In this document: one piece after another, positions 51,081 to 63,208 of the stretch
Numbering within the stretch: the first letter of the stretch is position 1
Layout: every line of letters begins with the position of its first letter
Origin: Ancylostoma caninum
Lineage: Eukaryota > Nematoda > Chromadorea > Rhabditida > Ancylostomatidae
Reading direction: 5' to 3'
DNA length: 64,000 nucleotides
Assembly (NCBI GenBank): GCA_037903475.1
Contig: JBAJFG010000019.1
Coordinates: 5,579,001-5,643,000 of the forward strand
Translations under genes and position numbers: made by a program
The notes under the pieces: generated by a model
Database searches by the model: none
What the model was told of the DNA's origin: nothing
What the model saw: the letters and a program-made list of their open reading frames with translations, nothing else

Positions 51081-53410
51081 ACTACCACTACTACTACTAC
51101 TAGAAGGGGTATCACGGGGGCTCAGAAGGGAAACCTATTGGATAGTACTCACTACAATCTACTGAGAGGAAAGAAACCAAAGGGTTGCGCCTTTTAGCTC
51201 CCTGCCGCCGCTGCCAAGGCCTAAAGGCAGCACCCACGGAAACTTTCTTCTCAAAGATTTCAGCATATCTGGTGGTATCGAGGCTGCTTAACACCTTCGT
51301 AATGCTGAAACATTCCAATAGCACCAAAACTTTGTTTTTGAAGGCTCTTTACTTGTTAATGCGCAACGGGTGTGGCCGAGTTGCACTGGCCATAAAATGA
51401 TGACCGAGAGCAAAATATCGATTATTTACCGACCTTCCGCTGACTGTATTTTAGCACAACCACTATTTTTTTCTCATGAAATGCAGCCTTTCCACACTGT
51501 GTTAGAAGAAGTAATCATTGGAAAATGTACATCAGTCCGGAAAGGCGTTGCTTTGAAATCAAAACTTCATGGAATTTCCTAATGGACCAAGAATAATTTG
51601 AAATTAAAATTTTGAAAAACACTAGATGCAACAATAGTTAAAAAGGTACAGACACCGTGCAATGCTAATAGGAAAGGGCCGACGATTACGAACACAATAA
51701 AAAACCCAAAAAACCAGCAAAAGGAGCTAGAGTGGGATAAAGTGCAGTGAATTTTACGAGGACTGTGGCAAAACATCTGGGGTGGTAGTAAACCTCCTGG
51801 AACGGCGATGAAACGATGAGCAGAAGGTCGCGGTGAATTTGCAACCATGAACTAGCTAGGATCTAACTGACAACTGTGGTCTTTGGATGATGAGGCTCTT
51901 GCAAAACCTTCAAACCCTTAAAGGTTTCGAACCTTCACAGATGGGATGCCCATTGTCCTCGGAGTATGCTGACATACCTCTGAACCATGGATCCGATTGC
52001 AAATGGGACTTTATGTGACCATTATACCCCAAGCAGCCAGTGAATCTCTTCCCGCATAACCTAACTTTGATGCATTAAGCTCAAAGATGTAGTTCTACGC
52101 TCATAAAATATGTGGGATTCAATTTAGGAAGGAGTAGGGCTCAGCTGTCGGAATCAGCCACCAGGAGATTGGAGTCACCGATGATCTCCGACGGGAGGTC
52201 ATGGTGATCGAGACAGTGGGAAACATCGACCAGCTGATGCGCCCGGATATGCGTCTTCACCGAAAAGGAGCCAATGCACGCTCGACTGGCTACAGCGATG
52301 AACCCGAACCATGAGCAAAAAGTCCTCTGGAGGACTTTTTCGCGAAACGACGAGACCGTCGTCTGCGTCTCGCGCGCCGCACACTCTTTCGCTCACCGCG
52401 TCCTCGTCGTTTCATACTGGCAGCAAGTTCAACGTGAAGGTGAGCTCGCAGTTCGATTTCGAACTGTGAGTTTACCTGCAAGTATGGTCTTTCGTCATAG
52501 TTTTTAAGTATCGTACTTAGAGAACCATGTTCGGGCCAATGAAGCTTACATTACTCTCCCGCAGTTCCCCGTAAGGTGGAAGTTAGCTGCCAGTTAACGT
52601 TCTCCGTTAACTGACAGTTTCAGTAGGTCTACTACCACCCCTGATTCTGCTGCGCTGGCGCAACGAAGGACATACGTGGTAACTCGTCCAAAGTTATCGC
52701 CATCACAAATAATTACTAGTTAACGAGTTGAACGCAGGCTGTTTCTGCTGCTGGTCTTGTACGAAAACTATCCGGATTGTGCTAAAGTTCCTCCAAAAGT
52801 AAAAATCTGAGAGGCAAAAGTTTCCGTGGGTGTTGCCTTTAAGGCTACGTCGCAGCTCCCCCCAGTCCTGCCACGGTACTTACACGTTCTTCTTTAGTCC
52901 TTCCTTCAATCGATCCACCTTCGAAAATATCCTTCCATCGTCCATCATCGTTCCATCATCCATCGATACCGTGCAGGACCTCTAGGGTCCGCCAGCTCCG
53001 ATCATCGATCGGCTCCTGCGGTGTGAATCCCTACACGGCTGAACACTGGCAGCGCCAGCGGGGCCCTTATAGGCCGTCTCTGGGAGTGGGCGGAGCCTAT
53101 GGAGGGAACGCGGTTATAACTGCCGTAGCGGCGTGCGAGGCAGCGCCCCTACGGCACTGCTAGATCGAGGCGCGGAGTCCGCGTCCGCGACAGTCGGAGC
53201 AAACGGTAGTAGTCATGATTCTTCTGATTTGAAAATGAAGAAAAATAAAATAGATCAGCTGTGCACCTTACCCGATACAAACACAAAGCCAGCGGTAGTC
53301 TAGAGTAAGTTAGTCCTGCAAAATCAACAAATCCTGTTCCGTTTTGCTGTAATTCACTGAAACGATATTTATCAAACACAACTATTATGGTGAAGTAGAA
53401 GAAAGAAGCC
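51081..53410. other. Gene-poor stretch with possible exons at 52.15-52.44 kb
   Basis: Apart from the orphan exon candidates, nothing was recognised. Sequence from 52850 to 53160 is GC-rich with many CATCGAT-type words. Confidence 0.35.
52150..52439 (+). CDS. Possible orphan coding exon(s), unrecognised
   Basis: A GC-rich stretch carries two overlapping open frames. One runs from about 52150 to the TGA at 52312-52314 and reads, in part, GVTDDLRREVMVIETVGNID, then a basic segment; its first ATG is at 52201. The other starts at ATG 52311, overlapping that stop, and runs 43 codons of Ser- and Thr-rich sequence to a good donor (GTGAGC) at 52440. Codon choice looks less random than in the surroundings. 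No partner exons were found, and the product is not recognised. It could be a remnant or an unannotated small gene. Confidence 0.25.
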
Positions 53411-53882
53411 TTAAAGGCAGCAGGAGCTGAAATCCTCGACTCCGAGCTGAGCTGTGGGTGATGAAGTACAGACTCAGCACATAATAAATGTGAAACGAAC
53501 ACAGACAATTATGGCTTACCTGCAGAGAAAATGGAACATTCGTCGCGAACACGCCTGGCCGTGTTCGCGCGCGGACGAGTTTTCCCCGGCGCAAAAAGCC
53601 ATTGCGGTGCGTGGTTTGGCGCAAAAGGAAAACGAAATGCATTCAATTCACAGGGTTTTATGGCGGGACTCGACCAAAACCACGCGCCGCAATGGCTTTC
53701 GCGCCGGGGAAAACTCGTCCGCGCACGAACACGGCCAGGCGTGTTCGCGACGAATGTTCCATTTTCTCTGCAGGTAAGCCATCATTGTCTGTGTTCGTTT
53801 CACATTTATGGTGTGCCGAGTCTGCACTTCACCACACGCAGCTCAGCTCAGAGTCGAGAATTTCAGCTCCTGCTGCCTTTAA
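53411..53882. mobile_element. Palindromic TTAA-flanked element
   Basis: Begins TTAAAGGCAGCAGGAGCTGA and ends with its inverse (CTGCTGCCTTTAA). Arms of about 200 bp pair along their length around a centre near 53650, so the whole 472 bp is a foldback. TTAA at both ends suggests a piggyBac-type target site, as in palindromic TTAA elements known from Caenorhabditis. The hairpin contains a GC-rich stretch with many CGCG sites. Confidence 0.75.
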
Positions 53883-55059
53883 TAGCGAATCAGGGCCGCA
53901 AACAAGTTTTTTAGTGGGTTACGCTGAGGATCAAGGCGCAGTAAACCACCGGGCGGTATGACGCGTTAAGCTCTAGCGATACTTATTTGACACTTCTGGA
54001 TTTACTGTTGTACCCTAATTAAGCCTAAGGCTCGAATCAAAGCAAAAATCTTCTGTTCCCCTGCAGAGAGCATCACTGGCTTCATCGGAACTAGACGAAA
54101 TATTCATGCTCCTCGGTGGAGCTCACTCCCTCACAAAATTTCTTCTCATTTAAGCCTAATAGCAAATTGTTAACATGTGAGCCACGCAGATGTTAATGCG
54201 CTCAGTGTACCTGAATGTGTCTTTGAATAAAGGCAAATCGGAACAACTGTAACCAATAAGTATTAGACCCGGATTTGCGTTACCAACTCTTCTCGAAAGC
54301 GCACTCACGGAAATTCTCACTTTTGAACTGACTCGCTTGTCATATAATGAGCCGCTGGATAATCGCAAGAATAAGTTGAACACTGCGAATGCCCGCCTTT
54401 CTGCGATGACACCGCCGTGGACAACTCTGCCGCTCTGGACAAAAGGACTCCGTCACTCCAGCTGATGCTATCGACTCGGTGTGCGCATGTGGTTTTGTGT
54501 GGAATGCGTACTATTCTCAGGGTTCCGTGGGGGACCCATCACGGAACACTCGTCTGCGCTATGGACGCACACGAAATATCACCATCATTTTAAATGTTTT
54601 CAGCGTGTTTCACGCTATTTCCTCATTGTGGAATAGTTTATCGTCCCTAAAAATCCCATTAGGCCGCGGAATCTCCAACACAGAAACTTCTGCCTTTAAG
54701 ATGAGTTTTCATACTTTCATATTTTTTCGAAAAAAAATTTCGACCTCAATCGAATAAAAAAGGCGTTGACTCGAAATGGAGAAATATATATTGTTCCACT
54801 ACAGAAACAGCTATAAACATAGAAAACATTGAGTTGCTGAAAGAATTGGTCAAAACTAAAGCCTTTATGATAGCTTCATGTTCGACGTTCAATGAATCTT
54901 GGCATTATCGACGGTTTCTCGTTAGCTGTCCCCTGAACCGTGTCTAAGATTGGTAGAACTTTATCATAACTTCATTTGCTAACGTTTCCGCTTAATTGCC
55001 TTCATCAGAACCTTGTATGGTGTCTTAGCAGGACTTATGGGCCATCGTTAGGTAGACAC

Positions 55060-55330
55060 CAGTGGCGGACGCAGGGGGGGGGGCGCGCCCCCCGAGAATG
55101 GGTCGCCAAATTTTCGAAATTACTTTACAATACAAATAAAAATCTTGTGTTAGTTTATTTTTAATTGTTTATTTTTATTATTATTTTTAATATATTTTTT
55201 ATTTATTGTTTATTATTATAATTAATATTATTATTAATTTTATTTTCCGTCTGGGTCCCCAAAACGGCGGAGACCCCACTTTTCTTCCCACGCCCCCCCC
55301 CCTCCCGCCCACTTTCTGCGTCCGCCACTG
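55060..55330. mobile_element. hAT-type MITE with perfect 8-bp target duplication
   Basis: A 271-bp element with 15-bp inverted termini CAGTGGCGGACGCAG and the 8-bp direct repeat GTAGACAC at 55052-55059 and 55331-55338. The interior is G- or C-rich next to the ends and AT-rich in the middle, without coding sequence. It lies just upstream of the Ly6-like gene. Confidence 0.85.
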
Positions 55331-55455
55331 GTAGACACGCCTTAACACTAGGGGCCATCAGAATACATTCCGATACTCATGCCCGCCACTGTACATCATG
55401 GCAGCAGTCTACTGAAGTTTCGCTTCAGCCATTTTCAGGAAATATACTCGTCAAC

Positions 55456-58400
55456 ATGGTTTTATTGGCATGTACTACAGGACTTATTCTTCTGCTGGTT
55501 GCATCGGTCAAAGGGTTGAAAGGTGAGCTGTTCAAATTCCAGTATTTTATTCAGATACTGTCTTTAGATGGACTCTCTACAATCGTCTCCTTTCGACATT
55601 TGTTCTTCCTTGCAAATTGCAGGGTATTTTAAAAATATCGATGCAAAGAAACGATTCTATAAAAGAGGCATAAAAGAGGCGCCACACGAATCATTCTTGC
55701 TCATTCGTATTCAAAATAAAAATCATGTCTAATCGAGTGCAAAAGTCCATCCTTGTTCGGAGTGCCTGTGTTTCCGTGCTACAGCCGCGTGAATACCGGA
55801 ATGAAGGAGGGAGGGGGGGTAGGCTAAGACAGGTGCGTCGCAAGTAGCAAAAGTGGCTTTTGCAGTGTCGACAAAAATTTTCACATTCCTTTTTCATTTC
55901 CCTTTGAGTTTAATTTCTTTCAGTGGAATGTTTCTCGTGCAGAAGCAACGCCGACTGGTCTTACTACATGGAGAGAATACCAGGATTGAAGGTTTTTAAA
56001 ATTATTTTGCTCTCAAGAATTTTTCTTACATACTGCAACGGCAAAATTTCGTGCAAAACAAAATATAACAGCAGTTCACGTGTCTGAAACCAGCGCAGGC
56101 AAACTCCCAGGGTCATAGCGACTTGGCAGTTCAGGACTTATAATTATACCTAGACAAATTCGTAGAACGTTCGCAGGAGAGACCCTAAAGAACTGAGCGG
56201 TGACCCGCGGTCATTCTGCATCACTACTTAAAGGCAAGGTCCGAACAAAATTCCATCTCCTTTGAGGGGGCGGGGGCATCCGTGCTTTCAAATGACATTA
56301 TACGGCGCGCCCTACATGTTGTCTGTTCTGGCGTCGTAGGAAAAAATTCATATTCAAAAGACCAGTGGTCACGTTTGATGGGGTGGCGAAGGTTCCACGG
56401 AGTGTTCGTAAGGCTGTATGTATCTGAGCGTCTATCGTTGTTCAGTATGCATTCGAGCAGTTTTTGTCGGTTTGAGCGCGTTTTCCCACTGCTACCCTTA
56501 TCTTCCGACGTTTTGTCACATACCTAGTGAAAGAGCTTATACCGAGGTCTCAAACTTGAAATACATGCTACACATATGATTTGGAATCCAGAGAGCAAGA
56601 AACCTGGGACAAAATTTTGACTGGACCTTGCCTTTATCTGTTTAGATTGGCTACTGTGGCCTTCTTGCATTGTTGCATGAACGTAGCATGAACGTACACT
56701 TTACTGTCAGGTTGATCCAAAAGGTTTGTCGTTTCTGTTCAAAAGTCTGCAACTCTCTGTATATATCGAATAGCGAATACAGTGGACGTCAATGGCGGTG
56801 GCCCATCCGCGGCCTAGAGAAGTACGCCGCGCTACCGCGTCGCGTCCGTCGCGAACGATGTTTTCTGCTGCAGTTATGCTATATCTAGCAGACTTCCATC
56901 CAATTTTTAGGATTTTTGACCAAACTGAGGAGAAAGCGAGTAGGAAAAGCATCCCGGCAGCAGACGACACTGATCCTGGCGCGCAGTGTGGTTGCGTTGT
57001 GTCCTTCTCGAGGCCGTGGGCCACCACCACTGACGTCCACTGTATGCATTGAAATTTACTTGTAGAGCAAATCCCGCTCTAATTTCCTTCTGGTTTAGAA
57101 GGTGTCTATCGCATTTAGGAGGCAACAAAGACCCAAAAAGTCACAGACACGGTATTTTCAGTTTCCCATTTTACGCGTGATTTTCCTATAAGACTGCGAA
57201 TATTTTTGTTTGCAACATCTTCTTTGGATTTAGTCTGGAGGTCACTAATGGATCCGCTGTCAAGCTCTAGTTTGAATTCTTCTCATTTAGAAAAAAGCAG
57301 GCAAGCACTTTTCCAAGCATGTTGTTTGATTTTTCTAGAATTCTTGCTAGATGATTCAGTTGATGCTGCTAACTTGAAACAATACACTGGGACTCATCTA
57401 TGCTATTTGGTCCAAAAAATAGGATATGCTCCAATAGAAAAAGCTTAAGGTAGCGAAAGGCTTATTTTCTGTGCTGACAAAGTCGGTCCAAATCACTTTC
57501 TGGGAATTGTATTGAATTTTTTTAATCACGCTTTTCCACTTGTGATATTCTCGGATATTTTATTGCATGGGAGCTACATTCCTCATTGCCAAGAGCTTAA
57601 TCCGTTAAACGGTTAATTGGTTAGAAGACGCACTTGTGGATATTCTGTTATATTTCATCAGCTGTAACAAGCAGTCTAGTTCTCTGACTGGTATTAAAAG
57701 CAAGTAAGTTGTAGGTTTTTTCCGGATGTGAAAGTACGGTATATCAAGATAAAGACATTTGGAATGATAATTTCTCTTCAGAAAAAATAAACATGCCGTC
57801 AGAATACTGAAAAAGACATAGAAGAGATTCTTGTGGTTAAGAATAGGGTTATTTTGCTCAACAATTTCCATGAATCTAGGGGAACGGATGAGAACTCTTA
57901 ATATCTTAGGCTTCATGAGAGAAAGTCAGAGATCCAAAAGGGGCAGCGCGTAGGCATACCTCAGAGTCCTAGTACAACCATGTTACGGAGCAAAAAGAGT
58001 AGTTTTTCCACATTTTCTACAATCAAGCCGATTATTAGATCTGACACAGTCAAGCATGCTGTTGAGAAGAGGTGCTTGCACTCAGTTGCCGATATGAAGA
58101 GTTTTTGATATGAAAAAATTTCGGCATGCTAATTCGTTCCTCTAATACTCGGAAGATTCAATAAAGAATTATGACTTTTGCACAAGGTATCATACTTCGC
58201 AGTCGTCGTGTCTATGCCTATAATTTCTGCAGCAAAAGTACGAGAAAAATGCGTCGAGTTAGGAAAGCAGGTATTTCATATATTTTTGGTCTACTAATAA
58301 ATGGATTTTGACGGATTTTCGGGATTTTTCGTTAATTCGTTAAATCGTTATGTTAGGCCAAAAATGAGTTAATTAGTTACGTTAGGGGTGTAGGCCCTTC

Positions 58401-60222
58401 TGGTCCGACCGTAATCGTCCCGTAATTAATGAGCTAGGGCGACCACGCCCTCGTTACGTGTGGCATCCCCGCAGTGGGCTGGCCACGCGAGAAAATGCGG
58501 ACGAGTTATCGTTTTCGTTCTACAGTTTTCGTCCAAATCAGCAGTAATTCTGCGGTTGTGATCTATAGTAGTACGAAAAACGAACAAATTGTAGAACAGA
58601 AAGCAAAATTTTTTTGAACTTCCTGTAGAATTATATAATTTGGAGCGTTCGAGGATGCTTCAAATTATGAAGTTTCCTCATTCGCCTCTGATTTTTCTTC
58701 CGCAAAACTTTTGACAAACTCTATGTGATTGTCACCGAGCTTTATCTTTTGAAATGATAAATGTTCACAGTATTCGGAATTCAATCGGAACTGTGTTATC
58801 CTCTCGTAATAGCCTTTCAAAGTACCATTTCAACATAGTTCAACTACATCCGCTAAATGAAGGCAGCTAATTTATTAACTGTTAGGCCATGGTTTCACGT
58901 GTTATGCCGTGACCTATGACTCCCAATGTCCCAGGGCCGCAGGGGATTATTTACATACAGGTATGTGACCTTACATGAGGAACCGGCATCGATTCGAAAC
59001 ATGATTCATATAATTTGATTCATATAATTCATTCTAAAGTGAAATACTAAGACATACATACGTGAAAATGAGCTTCCTTCTGCTATTGACCTATTACTTT
59101 TAATCATACAAATCGGAAATTAATTTTTCAACATCTTCTAGAGTCGGTTTCTCTTTTCTAGCGGAAACCTCACTTGTTCACCATGTTTACACTACACATC
59201 TGACTACACCGAGTCAAATCGAGTAAAGATGTGAAGTCATGGACAAGTTTCTAAATCCGAAAAGTCGAGGTGCTCCAAATATGAACCAACTCGAAAAGAG
59301 TGGGAAATCTAGTCACTCGAAACGGTGACTTCGCGAAAATCTCTAAATTCTAGTTATCGGGACTGTCAACTAGCTACGCTCCCAAAATACAGGGAACTCC
59401 AGGCATTGAAGGTCATACGATTCTGTAGAATACGTTGGGGCGTGAGAGCGAGTGCGAGAACATGCATGTTTCATGATGGCAGAGTGCGGCACCGTGGCTA
59501 ACTGCCATCGTTCATGACAGCTAGAAGGTTGGATTTCCCTGCACTTGGAAGGCCACTCGGTAGCGCCCATATCACCACATTTCATTTCAAGCCTTTAGCA
59601 GCATACTCTTTCTATCATATTCGCCTGTACATGAGCGCTGGAAAGGATTTATATGACTTTACATCTTCTTACTCGTTAAATGCAAGAAGATGAAGAGTAC
59701 ACCGAGAAAAAATATCCTAGTTAAACTGCAAATGACATGCAGACACAGAGGATAGGTTTCTGATGATTAGGAAATTCGAAAAGTAGAAGCACATTAGAAT
59801 TGAACCAGCCAAACTGTGGTGAGGTAGTGCTTGGCATCACAGTGAATAGATTAATGAGTATAAACGAATCAGTACGATTCGAAATCGCTTCCTCTCTAAC
59901 ATCTTTTATCTTAGATGCTAAACGCGTCGGAGTACCTACCACTGGCCCCGCTTGCCTGCACTTTCGACCCACTGAGAATCTACGCCGATCGCTCATCCGC
60001 CGCTTGCAACGGCTACTGCATGAAATGGGCGTCGGCAAAAATACTCGATGATGGTACTTATCGTATTGTTTCGTTTGTCTTCGATGCATACCGTTACCTG
60101 CCCTCGTGCCAGAATTTTTGACTGAACCTATTGCTGATTTCAGGAGGGCTCGAAGTGAACTTCCTACGTGGTTGTGTGGAATCAATAATGCATTCGAATT
60201 ATACTCCTCCTGCCGAAGACAG
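55456..60222 (+). CDS. Secreted Ly6/uPAR-like cysteine-rich protein, four exons, 3' end unresolved
   Basis: Exons 55456-55522, 55924-55991, 59915-60053 and 60144-60222 join in phase. Residues 1-20 are a hydrophobic signal peptide; the mature chain begins near VECFSC (C25, C28) and continues with C60, C76-N-G-Y-C80 and R100-G-C102. An opening CxxC, a middle CNGxC and an RGC motif are the pattern of short Ly6-like secreted or GPI-anchored worm proteins; the partner is unknown. The chain leaves exon 4 in phase 2. A plausible last exon near 61961-62020 reads CGCTDD followed by GLMC, which fits the family's C-terminal cysteines, but it needs phase 0. A tiny intervening exon (for example 60676-60688) would solve this but is speculative. 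A TTTTCAG acceptor at 55432-55438 lies 17 bases before the ATG. Intron 2 (3.9 kb) contains two MITEs; the region after exon 4 contains a SINE. Confidence 0.65.
56228..56637. mobile_element. TTAA-type inverted-repeat element, better copy
   Basis: Left end TTAAAGGCAAGGTCC, right end GGACCTTGCCTTTAT, inverted. The interior matches 16097-16582 over most of its length (shared blocks include GACCAGTGGT, GATGGGGTGG and GAGGTCTCAAACTT in the other copy's wording). No coding capacity. It lies in intron 2 of the Ly6-like gene. Confidence 0.6.
56780..57042. mobile_element. Tc1-like MITE with TA target site
   Basis: Inverted termini CAGTGGACGTCAATGGCGGT and CAGTGGACGTCAGTGGTGGT extend into about 45 bp of terminal repeat; TA flanks each end. 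CAGTG ends and TA target are typical of Tc1-like elements. It has 263 bp and no coding sequence. It sits in intron 2 of the Ly6-like gene. Confidence 0.75.
57100..59900 (+). other. Remainder of intron 2 of the Ly6-like gene
   Basis: AT-rich, with no recognised element ends or exons. Open frames at 57206-57448 and 57605-57916 (minus) show no motif. Confidence 0.4.
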
Positions 60223-60907
60223 GTAATGCTGATAATTTCCACAAATGCTTTCGATTCGTGTCCATCGAGATTCGCAGTTTTCCTCTTGGCAGGACCTTGA
60301 TACTAGTCAATGAATCTACCGTATTCAAAAATCAAAAAAAAAATTGAAAGTCAGAAAAGAAGAAAGAAACTGCTGACTTTTGGTTTCATACTGCTCCCTT
60401 ATATGGATGTTGAGCAAAACGCATAGGACTACCCCAGCACTCATCGTATGCCATCTTTGCGCCATAAGCACAACAATAATTAGCGAGCCTGCCGACGTCA
60501 GCCGTCTCATCAGTGATCGGCAATGCTCGATCCGATAATGGTGCTCAGAGAATACCGTGTCCAGGCGGCGCGAAGTCGCTGAAGAGTTGATCACGCTCGC
60601 ATTTTAATCGTCCCCCACCTTTTTTAATAAAGGTGAATTTCAATAATACCCATGCATTAAATATATTCACATCGGTGATTGCAGTGCTCCAAACTCGGTG
60701 TTGAGCAAACTAGCGGAAAGATTCCTCGTGAATCTTCAGAAAAGAAACTCGAAATACAACATCATTTTGTAAAAGCGTGTCAACACCGCAGTCATTCAAG
60801 AAGATTGATATCCATCTTTCTCCCATCGTCGTAATTGATAAATGCGGGTGAGCCCACCCCAATTCAACGTAAGCTAATGCTCGAGAAGAAGACACTGTAA
60901 TGAATTA

Positions 60908-61195
60908 AAAAGGATAAAGGATAAAGTGGTCGGCGTTAATCAATCCCGTCACGAGGGATGCGCCACGCATTCGACTTCATCTGAGCATCGTAGAGGCGTT
61001 GAATGCGTATGTGCCCTGTACAGTGACTTGCGGGGGGCACCCGATGTACCAAGTCAGTGCTTCATCCTCCCAGACTCCTCTGGTACCAATTTACCGACCC
61101 CGGAGGGATGGAAGGCCTGGTTGGCCTCGGGCGGGATCGAACCATCGATCGTGTGCGTGCGCAGCGAGCCTCTTACCACTGCGCCACACGCGCCC
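60908..61195 (-). mobile_element. tRNA-derived SINE with perfect 11-bp target duplication
   Basis: On the minus strand the head carries an RNA polymerase III A box (TGGCGCAGTGG, 61176-61186) and B box (GGTTCGATCCC, 61133-61143) at tRNA-like spacing. The tail is an ATCCTTT repeat. GTAATGAATTA is found at both flanks (60897-60907 and 61196-61206). The acceptor stem does not pair, so it is a SINE, not a working tRNA gene. Confidence 0.85.
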
Positions 61196-61335
61196 GTAAT
61201 GAATTATCCCCCTACAATGGGCATTTCGGAAAATGCCTCTGTTTCAGCCATTAGTGAAACTTCGTTCCATCGCTATCGTTTTATGTTATGTTATGTTATG
61301 TTTATTACATGAATAAGTCATGTGAGGGAAATATA

Positions 61336-61570
61336 ATCCTCTTATATAAATCATGGTAGTGCAACAAAATTTTCTAGAGCGCAGGCGTAGGGGAATAGCA
61401 CGTGATCGAATGATTTAGCCGTGAGGCTCAATTATAGACTGTGACTCGCGAGGATGCGCAGCTGACGGGGCATTCGGCTGATGTTTCGTCATACGTGCAT
61501 AGACGTGGCGGAAGTCGGGTGCATTCAGGATTTCGCGCTGGGACCAGCGGCTAGAGCCCTCCAGGCGAGA
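61336..61570 (+). repeat. Dispersed repeat family A, copy 4
   Basis: Collinear with 6744-6990 with about the same blocks and close similarity. The two other members are built into the arms of the palindrome. No inverted termini or open frame of interest. Confidence 0.7.
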
Positions 61571-61960
61571 CAGTGTTTGCAACGATTTGACGTTGCATAG
61601 CAGCAATGCACGGAGCAGAGTAGCCCCCCTGATGGAGCTTTGTTAGTAACTGCACTCATCCTTGGAACGCTGGACGTGAATCACTTCGAAAGGATGAGCG
61701 GAGGCCGGAGCGGAGCGATAGGATTCACTCGGTATCGTTATGTAGGATGTGCTCTTTGCGCACCTCCTATTATTGAGGTCCTATGGGGACTATGCAGCTT
61801 GAGGATCCGTCTGTTTTCAAGAAGAGCAGTACAATCAAATACACAGGAGGAACGAACGAAGAACACGTCATTATAAGCTGTTGTGACATTTTCTGGAACC
61901 AGCTGTGCAATTGATCAAACTTTCTAAGTATTTCCTAGCTTTCTTCCATTTTTTTCAAGA

Positions 61961-62020
61961 TTTACAAAGAGTGCGGGTGCACTGATGACGGACTGATGTG
62001 TCGCGGCCCTGTAGTTCAGA
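61961..62020 (+). CDS. Possible terminal exon of the Ly6-like gene
   Basis: After a TTTTTTTCAAG acceptor the frame ATT-TAC-AAA reads IYKECGCTDD and then GLMC, with three cysteines in a compact cluster, as at the C-terminus of Ly6-like proteins. The exon's end is not visible because the frame runs straight into the minisatellite starting near 62040. It does not match the phase left by the exon ending at 60222, so either a small exon is missing or the match is accidental. Confidence 0.3.
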
Positions 62021-62039
62021 ACAAAATCAGGTTGGGTGT

Positions 62040-62580
62040 CCACCGATCGAGAAACGGTGGCCCAATAGTGGAGAAAACGGCAGGATACGGGTCCATCGAT
62101 GGAGACTGGGTCCGCAGGAGCCCATCAGTGGGGAAATTCCAGGAAACGAGTCCATGGATGGGGATTGGGTCCGCCGTGGCACAACAGTGGGAAAGCGGCA
62201 GAGTATGGATCCATCGATGGAGAAAGGGTCAGCCGCAGCCGAAGAGTGGGGAAAACGTGAGGATACGGGTCCATCAATGTGGAATGAGTCCGCAGTGGGC
62301 CCAATATTGGAGAAAGCACTGGGACATGAGTCCCACCGATGGATTGGGTCTGCCCTGGCCCAATAGTGGGAGGATGCAGATCCGTGAATGGAGAATGGGT
62401 CTTCCCTGACCCAAAAGTGAGGAAAGCGCCTGGATACGAGTTCACGGATAGAGAGTGAATCCGCATGATTCCCATTCGTGGGGAAAACGCCAGCATACGG
62501 ATCCACGGATGGAGAATGGGTCCTCCGTGGCCCAGTGGTGAGGGAAACACCAAGGTGCACGTCTACCGGTAGAGTAGGGG
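62040..62580 (+). repeat. Minisatellite array
   Basis: Units of about 60 bp with the blocks GATACGGGTCCATCGATGG, GGGTCCGC and CCAATAGTGG. Same family as 27360-28400 and again directly upstream of a Helitron-like end. Confidence 0.85.
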
Positions 62581-62799
62581 CACGCTATGCGCTCATTTGG
62601 GTCTCAGTCGACCATCTCTTCTTCCTCCCTGTGTATTGAAACAGATGCTCATCAATTGGACTATCTCAGCAATGTGAAGCATAAATCATTTCAGGTGATT
62701 ATTCGCACGGCATTAGCTACACTGTGTTGTTCACAAGTACTAAAGCCATGCGAAAGATACTACTGCGCAGAGTAAAAAAGTGACCGCTCATAGCGGGTC

Positions 62800-63106
62800 C
62801 ATAGGCATGTAAGAAATGTGACAAAAAAGTAGGTAGTATCACTGCATCGGAAATTAGCTTTACATGTAGGTGCCTTATTAAGAATTTGCAAGCAAGGCTA
62901 AGATCGCGAGAAGACTCGAAGCCTGACGAGGCGGCCAGGCCCGTGGAAATATATGCAACTCATGAGAAGGATTTTCTATTTGAGCTCAGTTAATTATTAG
63001 TTTTGCTTATTTGCTAATTTTCTGAGCATTTCGCACGTGTGACTCTTTTGCACATACCTGGAGTGGCAGCCCCACCCCACTTTCTAGCGTCCCGAAGGGG
63101 CACTAG
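62800..63106 (+). mobile_element. Helitron-like 3' end, copy 5
   Basis: TTTGAGCTCAGTTAATTATT block, then CAGCCCCACCCCACTTTCTA, the hairpin and CACTAG followed by T. Directly downstream of the 62040-62580 minisatellite, as in copy 4. The LINE relic begins just after it. Confidence 0.65.
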
Positions 63107-63208
63107 TACAATATAAAATACAGTTATAATACATATAAAACAGAATGCGGGCATGTTATTACAAGTACACTGGCCTGTTCAACAATTTGGCATCGCACAA
63201 CATGTCTT

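Noticed and set aside
61118..61195. A tRNA gene on the minus strand
   Set aside because: A and B boxes are good, but the acceptor stem does not pair and the piece is the head of a SINE with target duplications.
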